DNA of 64,000 nucleotides from Yoonia sp. (lineage in GTDB: Bacteria; Pseudomonadota; Alphaproteobacteria; Rhodobacterales; Rhodobacteraceae). Below are positions 34,057-43,023 of the stretch, piece after piece (within the stretch, counting starts at the first letter, position 1; each line of letters begins with the position of its first letter). The DNA lies in the NCBI RefSeq assembly GCF_018402175.1, contig NZ_JAGYJK010000016.1:62001-126000 (forward strand), given 5' to 3'. The notes below the pieces were generated by a model, which saw only the letters and a program-made list of their open reading frames with translations, did no database searches and was not told the DNA's origin. A program made the translations under genes and the position numbers.

Positions 34057-36009
34057 ATGCCCCAGAACGACAAAACCCGTCTGATTTGCAGCTGCGAAGG
34101 TAGCATGAAAGTCGCCGTCGACGCATTAGGCGGACCGGGCAAGGGGGCGCATCATTTGTGCCGCAGCCAGCTTGACCATTTTCGCAAGGCATTGGGCGAT
34201 TTCGCCGAAGTGACAGTGGCCTGCACGCAAGAGGCCCCGCTTTTCGCCGAAGTGGCCGAGGATATGGGCTATGAAGGCACGCTGCATTTCGCCAATATCC
34301 GCGAAACCGCAGGCTGGTCAGAGGCGGGTCACGACGCCACACCGAAAATGGCCGCCCTGCTTGCGATGGCAGAAATTGCAGCGACGCCCTTTGATGTCAT
34401 CAGCCTGGAAAGCAACGGGATCACATTGATTCTCGGGCGCGATCAGGCGGCAGTGGATCTGGCGCAAAGTTTATCCGAAACGCTGGATATCACCGTTTTG
34501 TTGCTGCCCGGCGCAGATGTCGTGCCACGTCCGCAGACGACCTGGCCCGTGCTGCAAGGGCGCGTCCGGCAGGCAACCGGGCATCTGGGTGCGTTCGAGC
34601 TGACGGTGGATGATTATGCCGCCCCCCTTGTGTCATCGCGCGGTCGGCTGGCGTTTGACACAGCGCGCAACGGTGCGATTTCGGCCTGTGATCTGGTGAT
34701 CGACGTGACCGGCGGGCAGCCCCTGTTTCACGAAACCCGCCCTGGCTATCTGCGGGCCGATCCGCGTGACCCGATCGCCTTGGCCAAGCTGGTGACCGAG
34801 GCTAGCCAGATGGTCGGCACCTTTGACAAGCCCAAGTACATCAATTTCACCCCCGACCTTTGCGCCCATTCGCGCAATACCCTGACAGGTTGCACCCGCT
34901 GTCTGAACCTGTGCCCTACGGGGGCGATCACGTCCAACGGCGATACCGTGGCGATTGATCCCAATATCTGCGCGGGCTGCGGCCAATGCGCTGCGGCCTG
35001 CCCGACCGGGGCTGCCGCCTATGCCCTGCCTGTGACAGAAAACATCGCCGCCCGCCTGCGCGCGGGGCTTGAGGCCTATTTCGCGGCAGGCGGCAAACAT
35101 GCCCCTGTCGTGCTGTTTCACGATGCAGATCATGGTTCCGCCCTGATCGACGCGACCGCGCGCTTCGGCAAGGGTCTGCCCGCACATGTGATCCCTGTGC
35201 AGGTCAACGAACCATCGCAGATCGGGCCAGAAATCATGGCGGCGGCGCTGGCCTATGGGGCCGGCGGCCTGCGGGTGCTGGCAAAGGAACGCCCTGCCCA
35301 TCCGCTGGAAGGGTTGCAGGACAGCCTGGACCTGATGGCAGTGATCTGTACACAAACCGGCCATGATCCGGCGGCCTGCGGCCTGCTGTCTATCGACGAT
35401 CCCGACGCGCTGGACCGCGCGCTTTGGCAGCCTGCCACCGCCGCCCGCGCCACGCGGTCCGGCTTTTTGCCACAAGACGACAAACGCGGTTTGCTGCTGC
35501 TCGCGGTCGAGGAAATGAACCGCACGGCCCCCACGCCAACCGATTTCATTGCGCTGCCGCAAGGCGCGCCTTTTGGCGCCGTCACGCTGGATCACGATGC
35601 CTGCACGCTATGCCTGGCCTGTGTTGGCGCCTGCCCTGCTGGGGCCTTGTCGGATAATCCCGACCTGCCGATGCTGCGGTTCACCGAAAGCGCCTGTGTG
35701 CAATGTTCCATCTGCGTGGCGACTTGCCCCGAAGATGCTTTGTCGCTGACCCCGCAAATCGACCTTGCCGCCTGGGCCGCACCGCGCCGCGTGCTGAAAC
35801 AGGAAGACCCTTTTGCCTGCACATCCTGCGCCAAGCCGTTCGGCACCAAGTCAAGCATCGAACGTGTGATGCAAAAGCTGGAAGATCACTGGATGTTCGC
35901 CGGTGAGACGGGGGCAGAGCGCCGCCGCCTGCTGACAATGTGCGACGATTGCCGCACCCGCGAGGTCGTGATGGCGGGCTTTGATCCGCATGAAAAGGCC
36001 GACAGCTGA
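34057..36009 (+). CDS. Multi-cluster 4Fe-4S ferredoxin protein linked to formate dehydrogenase
   Basis: A 650-residue cytoplasmic protein without signal peptide. The N-terminal half (MPQNDKTRLICSCEGSM..) has two early Cys (SC) and no known catalytic motif. Two pairs of ferredoxin modules follow: CTRCLNLCPTGAI and CAGCGQCAAACPTG near 290-320, CTLCLACVGACPAG and CVQCSICVATCPEDA near 520-560. A C-terminal CTSC and CDDC pair completes the set. At least four [4Fe-4S] clusters are predicted. Such proteins accompany this formate dehydrogenase type in Alphaproteobacteria and may supply electrons or sulfur/Fe-S during maturation; function unproven. The upstream part of the longer frame is antisense to the ligase-like gene. 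Confidence 0.82.
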   Translation: MPQNDKTRLICSCEGSMKVAVDALGGPGKGAHHLCRSQLDHFRKALGDFAEVTVACTQEAPLFAEVAEDMGYEGTLHFANIRETAGWSEAGHDATPKMAALLAMAEIAATPFDVISLESNGITLILGRDQAAVDLAQSLSETLDITVLLLPGADVVPRPQTTWPVLQGRVRQATGHLGAFELTVDDYAAPLVSSRGRLAFDTARNGAISACDLVIDVTGGQPLFHETRPGYLRADPRDPIALAKLVTEASQMVGTFDKPKYINFTPDLCAHSRNTLTGCTRCLNLCPTGAITSNGDTVAIDPNICAGCGQCAAACPTGAAAYALPVTENIAARLRAGLEAYFAAGGKHAPVVLFHDADHGSALIDATARFGKGLPAHVIPVQVNEPSQIGPEIMAAALAYGAGGLRVLAKERPAHPLEGLQDSLDLMAVICTQTGHDPAACGLLSIDDPDALDRALWQPATAARATRSGFLPQDDKRGLLLLAVEEMNRTAPTPTDFIALPQGAPFGAVTLDHDACTLCLACVGACPAGALSDNPDLPMLRFTESACVQCSICVATCPEDALSLTPQIDLAAWAAPRRVLKQEDPFACTSCAKPFGTKSSIERVMQKLEDHWMFAGETGAERRRLLTMCDDCRTREVVMAGFDPHEKADS

Positions 36010-36083
36010 TCAGCGCGGACCGCAGGGTTCCAGCGGGTGCGGCCAAGGCTGCACCCCGACACCCAAGCGGCAGATGAGCCGCT

Positions 36084-36806
36084 TCACAATACCAGATCAC
36101 CGTTCAGAAACGCCGCCGCCTGCGCCGATGCAGGTCCAGCAAAGAACGCCGCAGCGGGCAATATTTCGACGACCTGTCCAGCGTGGACGAACAGCACCTC
36201 GTCGGCAAGACGGCGGGCCTGACCCAGGTCATGGGTCGACATCACGATCCTTGTGCCGTCCGCACAGGCGGCATGCAGGATCGCCTCGATTTCCTGCGTG
36301 GCGTGACCGTCCAGATTGGCGCAAGGTTCGTCCAGAAACAGCACCTGCGGGGCTGTGACCAGGGCGCGCGCCAAGGCAAGTTTCTGTTTTTCCCCGCCTG
36401 ATAGTACCGTCGCTGCACGCAAAACCGCAGACCCCAGCCCGACACGTGCGGCCCAAACATCCGCCGCAGCGCGGGCGTCACGGCGGTTCACGCCGCGCAG
36501 GACCAGCGGATAGGCGATATTGTCGCGCACATTGCGGCGCATCATGATCGGCGCCTGAAAGACGAAAGATTGCGCCACATGTGCCTGCGCATCGCTGACG
36601 GCCCAAGCCTTGTGACCGGCCGATATACGATCAAGCCCGTGCATCGCGCGCAGCAATGTGGTCTTGCCGCCACCATTCGGCCCGACGACCACGCTGATCC
36701 CTGTGCCCTGCAAAGTTAGGGACACCGGGCCAAGAATATGCTTGCCACGCCGCTTGACCATGATCTCTTGCAAGGTCAGCGGGAGGATGGTGTGATCGTT
36801 TACCAT
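36084..36806 (-). CDS. tupC: Tungstate-type ABC transporter ATP-binding protein
   Basis: A 240-residue ABC ATPase. Walker A is GPNGGGKT (42-49), the signature LSGGEKQKLALARAL, Walker B VLFLDEPCANLD, and the H-loop STHD. It drives uptake with the permease whose stop codon overlaps its start by 7 bp (ATGGTAA). Similarity to TupC/WtpC-type ATPases and the location beside a formate dehydrogenase support tungstate (or molybdate) as substrate. An earlier in-frame ATG at 36845 exists but would extend into the permease gene. Confidence 0.8.
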   Translation of the reverse strand: MVNDHTILPLTLQEIMVKRRGKHILGPVSLTLQGTGISVVVGPNGGGKTTLLRAMHGLDRISAGHKAWAVSDAQAHVAQSFVFQAPIMMRRNVRDNIAYPLVLRGVNRRDARAAADVWAARVGLGSAVLRAATVLSGGEKQKLALARALVTAPQVLFLDEPCANLDGHATQEIEAILHAACADGTRIVMSTHDLGQARRLADEVLFVHAGQVVEILPAAAFFAGPASAQAAAFLNGDLVL

Positions 36807-37504
36807 CTGCTGCCCTGTTCCGTCCGAGACAGGACATGAATGCAAAGATTAACCACCACCGCCAGCCCGATCAGGATGAACCCCAAGGCCAGCGCCAGCG
36901 CGAATTCGCCGCGCCCCGTCTCGAGCGAGATTGCGGTGGTCAGCACGCGCGTTGCATTATCGATATTGCCGCCGACGATCATGATCGCCCCCACTTCACC
37001 GATGCCGCGCCCGAAACCGGCCAGCTGCGCCGTCAACAAGGTGCGTCGCCCATCCCAGACCAGCGTGGCGATACGCTGCCGACGCGACGCATGCAGCGAG
37101 ATCAGCAGATCATGATAATCCGCCCATAATTCCCGCATCGCCTGATGCGCGATCGACGCAACCAATGGCGTGATGATGATGACCTGCGCAATGATCATCG
37201 CCGTTGGCGTGAACAATAGGCCCAGCACCCCAAAGGGGCCAGACCGCGACAGCATGATATAAACAATCAGCCCCACGACGACGGGCGGCAGCCCCATCAG
37301 CGCATTCAGCATCGCAATCACATAACGCCGTCCGGGAAACCGCGTGATAGCGAGCCACGCCCCTAGTGGCAAGCCGATCACAGAGGCAACGGCTGTCGCG
37401 CTCAGGGTCACGTAAAGCGACCGCAGCGTAATCTCGATCAGTTCTGCGTCCAGCGACACAACCAACCGGGCAGCCGTGGCAAAGCCGTCTGCAATATCGC
37501 TCAT
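36800..37504 (-). CDS. tupB: Tungstate-type ABC transporter permease
   Basis: A 234-residue permease of the TupB family with about five or six membrane segments. The coupling motif EAA-like region is seen as RELWADYHDLLISLHASRRQRI then the tail GRGIGEVGAIMIVGGNID, typical for TupB. It pairs with the ATPase gene it overlaps. The third component, the periplasmic TupA, is not adjacent: upstream on this strand is yaeQ and downstream is the ferredoxin gene. Molybdate or sulfate permeases are the alternatives. Confidence 0.82.
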   Translation of the reverse strand: MSDIADGFATAARLVVSLDAELIEITLRSLYVTLSATAVASVIGLPLGAWLAITRFPGRRYVIAMLNALMGLPPVVVGLIVYIMLSRSGPFGVLGLLFTPTAMIIAQVIIITPLVASIAHQAMRELWADYHDLLISLHASRRQRIATLVWDGRRTLLTAQLAGFGRGIGEVGAIMIVGGNIDNATRVLTTAISLETGRGEFALALALGFILIGLAVVVNLCIHVLSRTEQGSRW

Positions 37505-37668
37505 TACCTATCCATTGCCGGTGTCACGCCTGAAGCCCGCCATGCAACGCCGCCTCGTTGCACCGCTGGCGTGCAGTATCAGCAATAAGCTTGTGACAAC
37601 AAGCCCCTCAGCTGCGGGATACTGACAGGGCAGAGGTGACATCGCCGCACCGGCCCACGCCTTTTTGT

Positions 37669-38223
37669 CTAGGCGGCAGGTGCTGCACTTTTCCAGTGCT
37701 GAGGTGAAACATAGACGATCTGATCCTCCAGACTGATCATCACTTCGCCGTCCTGAATATTGACCTGCAACTTCATGGCGCGGCCAGCAAGTGCCGCAAG
37801 CGTATCCGTGTCGGCCTGAGGAAAATTGACGACTTGAAGATTGTCAAAACGGGTGGTGCTATTCTTGATCTTGTCCCACCAGATTTCAGCAGTGCGGCCA
37901 CCATAGGGATAGACCACCACCTTGCCGGCTTTGCCGCAGGACTGGCGCAGCACCTTTTCGCTAGGCAAACCCAAGGCCACCCAAACGTCAAGTTCACCAC
38001 TCAGGCTTTTCTGCCAGATGTCGGGTTCGTCGTCGGTCGAAAGCCCCTTGGTCATTTCCAGATGCTCATGGGCATTCAACGCAAAGGCAACGATACGGAC
38101 CATCAGCCGTTCGTCAGTCTCTGACGGGTGCTTGGCCAGCGTCAGTTTATGGGTCTCGTAATAGTGACGGTCCATGTCCGAGACCGACAGCTCGACTTTG
38201 TAAATAGTGGCGTTTTGCGCCAT
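37669..38223 (-). CDS. yaeQ: YaeQ family protein
   Basis: A 184-residue protein of the YaeQ family, which has a PD-(D/E)XK nuclease-like fold but no settled activity. Conserved stretches: HKLTLAKHPSETDERLMVRIVAFAL, ELDVWVALGLPSEKVLRQSCGKA, and VVVYPYGGRTAEIWWDK. E. coli YaeQ has been linked to RfaH-independent effects on antitermination. The start at 38223 matches the family; the open frame extends into the divergent spacer. It is not evidently related to the tup genes, from which it is separated by 164 bp. Confidence 0.9.
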   Translation of the reverse strand: MAQNATIYKVELSVSDMDRHYYETHKLTLAKHPSETDERLMVRIVAFALNAHEHLEMTKGLSTDDEPDIWQKSLSGELDVWVALGLPSEKVLRQSCGKAGKVVVYPYGGRTAEIWWDKIKNSTTRFDNLQVVNFPQADTDTLAALAGRAMKLQVNIQDGEVMISLEDQIVYVSPQHWKSAAPAA

Positions 38224-38450
38224 GATCAGCCCCTCATCTTGAACGATCGTGTTGCCTACTCTGTTTAGGGCGCTTTGGAAAGCAGGCGCACCGACCAATG
38301 CGCTGCGGCCCCGTCTTTGTCGCCTTGGACGAAAAATACCATCGGCAGCCCAAAAAACTGTCCTCATCCGGCCGCTTACGCTACACAGTCACCATCCCGG
38401 CCATAAACCGGGCAAGGGAGGGCGCAAGGCCCACAAATGGAGGAGACATC

Positions 38451-39434
38451 ATGACGACATCTACCGGTCGGGGGCTGAAAGCCCTTATCGCACCCATCGC
38501 CATCGTAGCATTCGGGATCGGTTCCGCCGCACAAGCGCAAGAACTGTCGATCGCCACGGGCGGCACAGGCGGCGTTTATTACCCCTATGGCGGCGGCCTG
38601 GCCGAAGTGATCAACAACCATGTAGACGGCTATAGCGCCAGCGTCGAAGTCACCGGCGCCTCGGTCGAGAACATGGCTTTGGTCCAGCGCGGCGACAGCG
38701 ACATCGCCATCGCCTTGGCCGATACGGTCTATCAGGCCTATACCGGCACCGGTGCCTTTGAAGGCCGCCAGATTGGTGAAGCACGCGCCTTGGCGTCGAT
38801 CTATCCAAACGCCGTGCAACTGGTCACGCTGGCCGATAGCGGGATCACCAGCATGCAAGACCTGCGCGGAAAGCGCGTGTCGGTCGGCGCGCCCGGATCT
38901 GGCACCGAACTGAGCGCACAGGTGATTTTGGCGGCGAATGGCATCACCTATGACGATTTCGACCCGCAGCGCCTGAACTTCAACGAAACCGCCGATGCGA
39001 TCCGTGACGGTGACATCGTCGCCGGTTTCTGGAGCGTGGGGCCACCCACATCGTCGATCATGAACCTTGCCGCGACACGCGCGATTTCCATCATCGGCCT
39101 GTCTGCAGACGAAATCGCAAACGCCCGCGCAGCCGAACCGACCTTTGCGCCCTTTGCGCTGCGTGCAGGCCTTTACGACGGGATGGCCGAGGCCGTGCAG
39201 ACGATCTCGACACCCAACGTGCTGATCGTGCATGCCGATATGGACGAGGAACTGGCCTATAACATCACCAAGGCGATGTATGAAAACGTGGCCGATCTGA
39301 TCGCGATCCATCCGGCAGCAAACGACACGACGATCGACTTCTCGGTCGCCTCGACGCCGATCCCGTTCCACCCCGGCGCGCTGCGCTATCTCGAAGAGGT
39401 GGGTGCCGCGGTACAGGATCACCAGCGCCCATGA
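38451..39434 (+). CDS. TAXI-family TRAP transporter solute-binding protein
   Basis: A 327-residue periplasmic binding protein. Signal peptide MTTSTGRGLKALIAPIAIVA.. is cut after AQA near residue 28. The TAXI fold marker LSIATGGTGGVYYPYGGGLAEVIN is next, followed by DLRGKRVSVGAPGSGTE. Members bind organic acids or amino-acid-like ligands. GGAGG precedes the start. Downstream genes for DUF1850 and a fused permease complete the transporter; the ATGA overlap with the DUF1850 gene couples them. Ligand unknown; ectoine or a degradation product is possible from context. Confidence 0.92.
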   Translation: MTTSTGRGLKALIAPIAIVAFGIGSAAQAQELSIATGGTGGVYYPYGGGLAEVINNHVDGYSASVEVTGASVENMALVQRGDSDIAIALADTVYQAYTGTGAFEGRQIGEARALASIYPNAVQLVTLADSGITSMQDLRGKRVSVGAPGSGTELSAQVILAANGITYDDFDPQRLNFNETADAIRDGDIVAGFWSVGPPTSSIMNLAATRAISIIGLSADEIANARAAEPTFAPFALRAGLYDGMAEAVQTISTPNVLIVHADMDEELAYNITKAMYENVADLIAIHPAANDTTIDFSVASTPIPFHPGALRYLEEVGAAVQDHQRP

Positions 39435-39907
39435 TCACGACCAATGCAGGGCGGCACGGATGTGCCGCCCTTCTTTGTGCCGCGCTTTTCGCGGGCGCAC
39501 CTGCCATGGCGCAGCCTGTGCTGGTGGTGGAAACCACTGACGCGCCGTTGGGTGAACTGCCGTTTCAGCCTGGCGCCGAAATCTGCCTGCGCTGGAACCA
39601 TTCCGTCACCGGTGGTGCCGTGGCAGATTGTTTCGAGAATGTGGCAGGCCAACTGACCCTCACGCGGTCCTATCTGCATGATTTCGCCGCAGGCTTGGGC
39701 GAGGTTGCAGGCCGCGGCCAGATCGCGCCAGCCGCAACGGGCGGGTACTGGATCACCGAGATCGCCGAAAGCGTCCCCGACAATTCACTGGCCCTGCGGG
39801 TCGGCCCTGCTGCGGTGAACCACCGCTTGACCAGCGCGGGTCAGGCAATCGCGCTCAGCCAGATTGCCCCCGATACCGCCGTGCGGCTGACCCTGCGCCC
39901 CGACTGA
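39431..39907 (+). CDS. DUF1850 protein, TAXI-TRAP accessory
   Basis: A 158-residue exported protein (signal peptide to about residue 28, AMAQ). The DUF1850 core FQPGAEICLRWNHSVTGGAVADCFEN and LTRSYLHDFAAGLGE is visible. DUF1850 genes commonly lie between the binding protein and permease of TAXI-type TRAP systems, but their role is not known. Two Cys (in EICLRW and ADCFEN) could form a disulfide. Overlaps the binding-protein gene by 4 bp. Confidence 0.85.
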   Translation: MITTNAGRHGCAALLCAALFAGAPAMAQPVLVVETTDAPLGELPFQPGAEICLRWNHSVTGGAVADCFENVAGQLTLTRSYLHDFAAGLGEVAGRGQIAPAATGGYWITEIAESVPDNSLALRVGPAAVNHRLTSAGQAIALSQIAPDTAVRLTLRPD

Positions 39908-39938
39908 CCGCCGCCATCTGCACCGACAGGAACAAGAC

Positions 39939-41987
39939 ATGAGCCGCCAGACATCCGACACATCCCGCGAGGATCAAGACCTGACCGACCTGCCGCCCGC
40001 CCTGCGCTCGGCCGATGGGGTCCAGCCGCGCCCGATCCTGTGGACGATCACCATCGTCGCGATCACCATGTCGCTGTTCCAGATGTATACCGCGGGGATC
40101 GAACCGCTGGGGCTGTTCTATCAACGCTCGGCGCATCTGGGGTTTATCCTGTTTCTGGCCTTCCTGATCTTTCCGGTCACCGGCACCGCGCGACCGCGCG
40201 GCAGCGTCGGCTGGATCATCGACGCCATTTGTCTGACCGCTGCCTTCCTGAGCGGGTTCTATATTTTCTATTTCCTTGACGACATCATCAACCGTGCGGG
40301 CTGGTGGTCGCGCACCGATATCGTGATGGGCATCATCGCCACGCTGGCCGTGCTGGAGGCCAGCCGCCGTGTCGTGGGTCTTGGCATGACGATCATCGGC
40401 CTGATCGCCATCGCCTATGCGCTGGCCGGACCGCGCGGCGCGTTGCCCGGGCTGGGCGAATGGATGCCCGGCATCCTGTCGCATCGCGGGGCCAGCGTGG
40501 ACCGCCTGATCGGCCAGCTGTATCTGGGACAAGAGGGGATTTTCGGCCTGCCTTTGGGGGTGGCTGCGACCTATGTTTTCATGTTCGTCCTGTTCGGCGC
40601 CTTTCTGGAAGTGACCGGCGCAGGCAAGTTTTTCATCGATTTGGCCTTTGCCGCGACAGGGCGCAAGGCGGGTGGCCCCGCCAAGGCGGCGGTGATCGCA
40701 TCGGCCGGCATGGGGTCGATTTCGGGTTCGGCCATTGCGAATGTCGTGACGACCGGGGCCTTTACGATCCCGCTGATGAAAAAGCTGGGCTATAAACCCA
40801 AAGAGGCCGGCGGGATCGAGGCCGCAGCATCGACTGGCGGGCAGATCACGCCGCCCTTGATGGGTGCAGGGGCTTTCCTGATCTCGGAATATACCAACGT
40901 GCCTTATATCGACATCGTCATGGTCTCGATCTTTCCGGCGATCCTGTATTTGGGCACGGTCTATCTGTTCGTCCATCTGGTCGCGATGAAGGCGGGCATG
41001 ACCGGCCTGTCCGCCGCCGACCTGCCCATCGTGCGCCATGTGCTGGCGGCGGGCTGGCAATTCATCGTGCCGCTGGTCGTGCTGATCTATCTGCTGGTCA
41101 ACAACATCTCGCCCACCCGCGTGGGGTTCTGGGCGATCCTGTCGGTCATCGCGGTGACGGCCTTGCGCGCGGGGTTCACGCTGATCGTGCTGGACCCCAA
41201 GAATGGCACGCCACTGACCCTTGACCGGCTGAAGGCGTCGATCCTGAGCGGTCTGGCGCTGATCGCCAAGGCGCTGGAACTGGGTGCGCGCAATGCTGTC
41301 GCCGTCAGCGTCGCCTGCGCTGTCGCAGGTATTATCGTGGGTGTCGTGGGCCTGACGGGTCTGGGGCTGAAATTTTCGTCGATGATGATCTCTCTTTCGG
41401 GGGGCAGCCTGCCGCTGGCGCTGATCTTCGTGCTGCTGGCCAGCCTGATCCTTGGCATGGGCCTGCCGGTCACGGCCGCCTATATCGTGCTGATCGTGCT
41501 GGTCGGGCCTGCGCTGCACAACGAGTTCGGCGTGCCGCTGTTGATCGCGCATCTGGTGGTGTTCTGGTATTCCCAAGACAGCAACGTGACCCCGCCCATT
41601 GCCCTGGCGGGGTTTGCAGGCGCGGCAATTGCGGGGTCCAAGCCGCTGGAAACCAGCATGCAGGCGTGGAAATACGCCAAGGGCCTGTACCTTATCCCCG
41701 CCTTCATGGTTTTCAACCCCGAGATCATCATGGGCGGCGAGACGTGGTATGTGATCTGGACCGGCATCATCATCGTGATCGGGCTGGTGGGCTTTGCCGC
41801 CGCGATCGAAGGCTATCTGTTCACTTGGATGGACAATCTGTCACGTCTGCTGGTGGTGCCGGGTGTGATCGCGATCTTCAACCCCGACGAACTGATCGAG
41901 GCGGCAGGTGCGTTGGTGGTCTTGGCGCTTCTGGCCTGGAACTGGCTGAAATCCCGCCGCGCGCAAACTATCACGCGGACAGGCTGA
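39939..41987 (+). CDS. TAXI-type TRAP transporter fused permease (4TM-12TM)
   Basis: A 682-residue membrane protein with both TRAP membrane components in one chain: the small 4-helix DctQ-like part (about residues 25-150) and the large DctM-like part after it, about sixteen hydrophobic segments in total. Motifs include GSISGSAIANVVTTGAFTIPLMKK and AASTGGQITPPLMGAGAFL, diagnostic for the TAXI permease family. It is sodium-coupled by family precedent. It overlaps no gene; 57 bp separate it from the convergent doeB. Confidence 0.92.
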   Translation: MSRQTSDTSREDQDLTDLPPALRSADGVQPRPILWTITIVAITMSLFQMYTAGIEPLGLFYQRSAHLGFILFLAFLIFPVTGTARPRGSVGWIIDAICLTAAFLSGFYIFYFLDDIINRAGWWSRTDIVMGIIATLAVLEASRRVVGLGMTIIGLIAIAYALAGPRGALPGLGEWMPGILSHRGASVDRLIGQLYLGQEGIFGLPLGVAATYVFMFVLFGAFLEVTGAGKFFIDLAFAATGRKAGGPAKAAVIASAGMGSISGSAIANVVTTGAFTIPLMKKLGYKPKEAGGIEAAASTGGQITPPLMGAGAFLISEYTNVPYIDIVMVSIFPAILYLGTVYLFVHLVAMKAGMTGLSAADLPIVRHVLAAGWQFIVPLVVLIYLLVNNISPTRVGFWAILSVIAVTALRAGFTLIVLDPKNGTPLTLDRLKASILSGLALIAKALELGARNAVAVSVACAVAGIIVGVVGLTGLGLKFSSMMISLSGGSLPLALIFVLLASLILGMGLPVTAAYIVLIVLVGPALHNEFGVPLLIAHLVVFWYSQDSNVTPPIALAGFAGAAIAGSKPLETSMQAWKYAKGLYLIPAFMVFNPEIIMGGETWYVIWTGIIIVIGLVGFAAAIEGYLFTWMDNLSRLLVVPGVIAIFNPDELIEAAGALVVLALLAWNWLKSRRAQTITRTG

Positions 41988-42045
41988 CCAACGACCCACT
42001 GCGGTGCAGGTCGCACGGGCCATGTGATCACCCCGCTGGCCGCGG

Positions 42046-43023
42046 TCAGGTGACCACGGCGACCAGTGCGACGAAATCCCCGACCTTAACCAACCCCGGC
42101 ACGTGCCGCGCGGTCAGGATACCGGTGCAGGCGGCGTGGCAGGTCACGGGTGGCACGCCGGTCCGGTCGGCAGGCCAGATCCGCGCGATAGGCTGGTCCT
42201 TTGCCACGGGGTCGCCCAGATCGACCAGATAATCGATCAGCCCGGCGTGATGCGAAAAGACAAAACAGCGGTCATCGGGCATATCCAGTTGCACCGTCGG
42301 ACCCACCTGCAATGCGCCCGCCATGATGCCCGCATGGATCAGCAGATTGCGGATGCCCTTGCGCGCAATCGCGACACTGCGCGCCGTCGCCATGCCAGCC
42401 CCGCCCAGTTCGGTGGTGACAAAGGTCTTGCCCTGATTTTCAACTTCGGTGTCGAACATGCCGACGGCGTCGATTTCCAGCATCCGCACCGAATAGGGCG
42501 CGTTGAAGGCCTGCATCGCGGCCATGCAGGCGGCCTCTTGCGCTTTGTCGGGCAGGATATGGGCGGCGGCGAATGGCAGGAAATCCAGCGTGCGCCCGCC
42601 GGAATGGAAATCCAGCACGATATCGGCCAAAGGCACCAGTTCGGTCGCGATATAATGGCAGATTTTCTGCGTCATGCTGCCATCCGCACGCCCCGGAAAG
42701 CTGCGGTTCATGTTCGCGCCGTCGATGGGCGAACAGCGCGCACCTTTGGCAAAGGCAGGCATGTTCATCATCGGCAGGATGATCACACGCCCCGTGATCT
42801 GATCCGGCTGCAAGGTCGCCGCCAGTTCCTGCAAGGCCACTGGCCCTTCGTATTCATCGCCGTGATTGGCACCGGTCAGCAAGGCCGTCGGCCCGTCACC
42901 ATTGGCGATGACAGTGATCGGGGTCATGACCGACCCCCATGCGCTGTCATCGCGGCTATAGGGCAGTTTCAGGAAACCGTGGTGGACACCTTGTGCATCA
43001 AGCGGGATGGTCGGGGTAATCAT
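42046..43023 (-). CDS. doeB: N2-acetyl-L-2,4-diaminobutanoate deacetylase (DoeB/EutE type)
   Basis: A 325-residue zinc-dependent deacylase of the aspartoacylase/succinylglutamate desuccinylase family. The zinc ligands sit in GANHGDEYEGP (His, Glu) and DFHSGGRTLDF (His). In ectoine breakdown it releases acetate from the ring-opened intermediate to give 2,4-diaminobutyrate. The start at 43023 overlaps the doeA stop (ATGA), so the two form an operon, the arrangement known for ectoine degradation. The substrate assignment depends on the neighbouring doeA. Confidence 0.88.
   Translation of the reverse strand: MITPTIPLDAQGVHHGFLKLPYSRDDSAWGSVMTPITVIANGDGPTALLTGANHGDEYEGPVALQELAATLQPDQITGRVIILPMMNMPAFAKGARCSPIDGANMNRSFPGRADGSMTQKICHYIATELVPLADIVLDFHSGGRTLDFLPFAAAHILPDKAQEAACMAAMQAFNAPYSVRMLEIDAVGMFDTEVENQGKTFVTTELGGAGMATARSVAIARKGIRNLLIHAGIMAGALQVGPTVQLDMPDDRCFVFSHHAGLIDYLVDLGDPVAKDQPIARIWPADRTGVPPVTCHAACTGILTARHVPGLVKVGDFVALVAVVT

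Noticed and set aside
36800-38223. yaeQ as part of the tungstate transporter operon
   Set aside because: A 164-bp gap separates them and YaeQ has no link to metal uptake; it looks like an independent gene.
39855-41576. 573-codon minus-strand frame
   Set aside because: Antisense of the TRAP permease gene, with low-complexity His/Arg/Gln/Asp translation and no motif.
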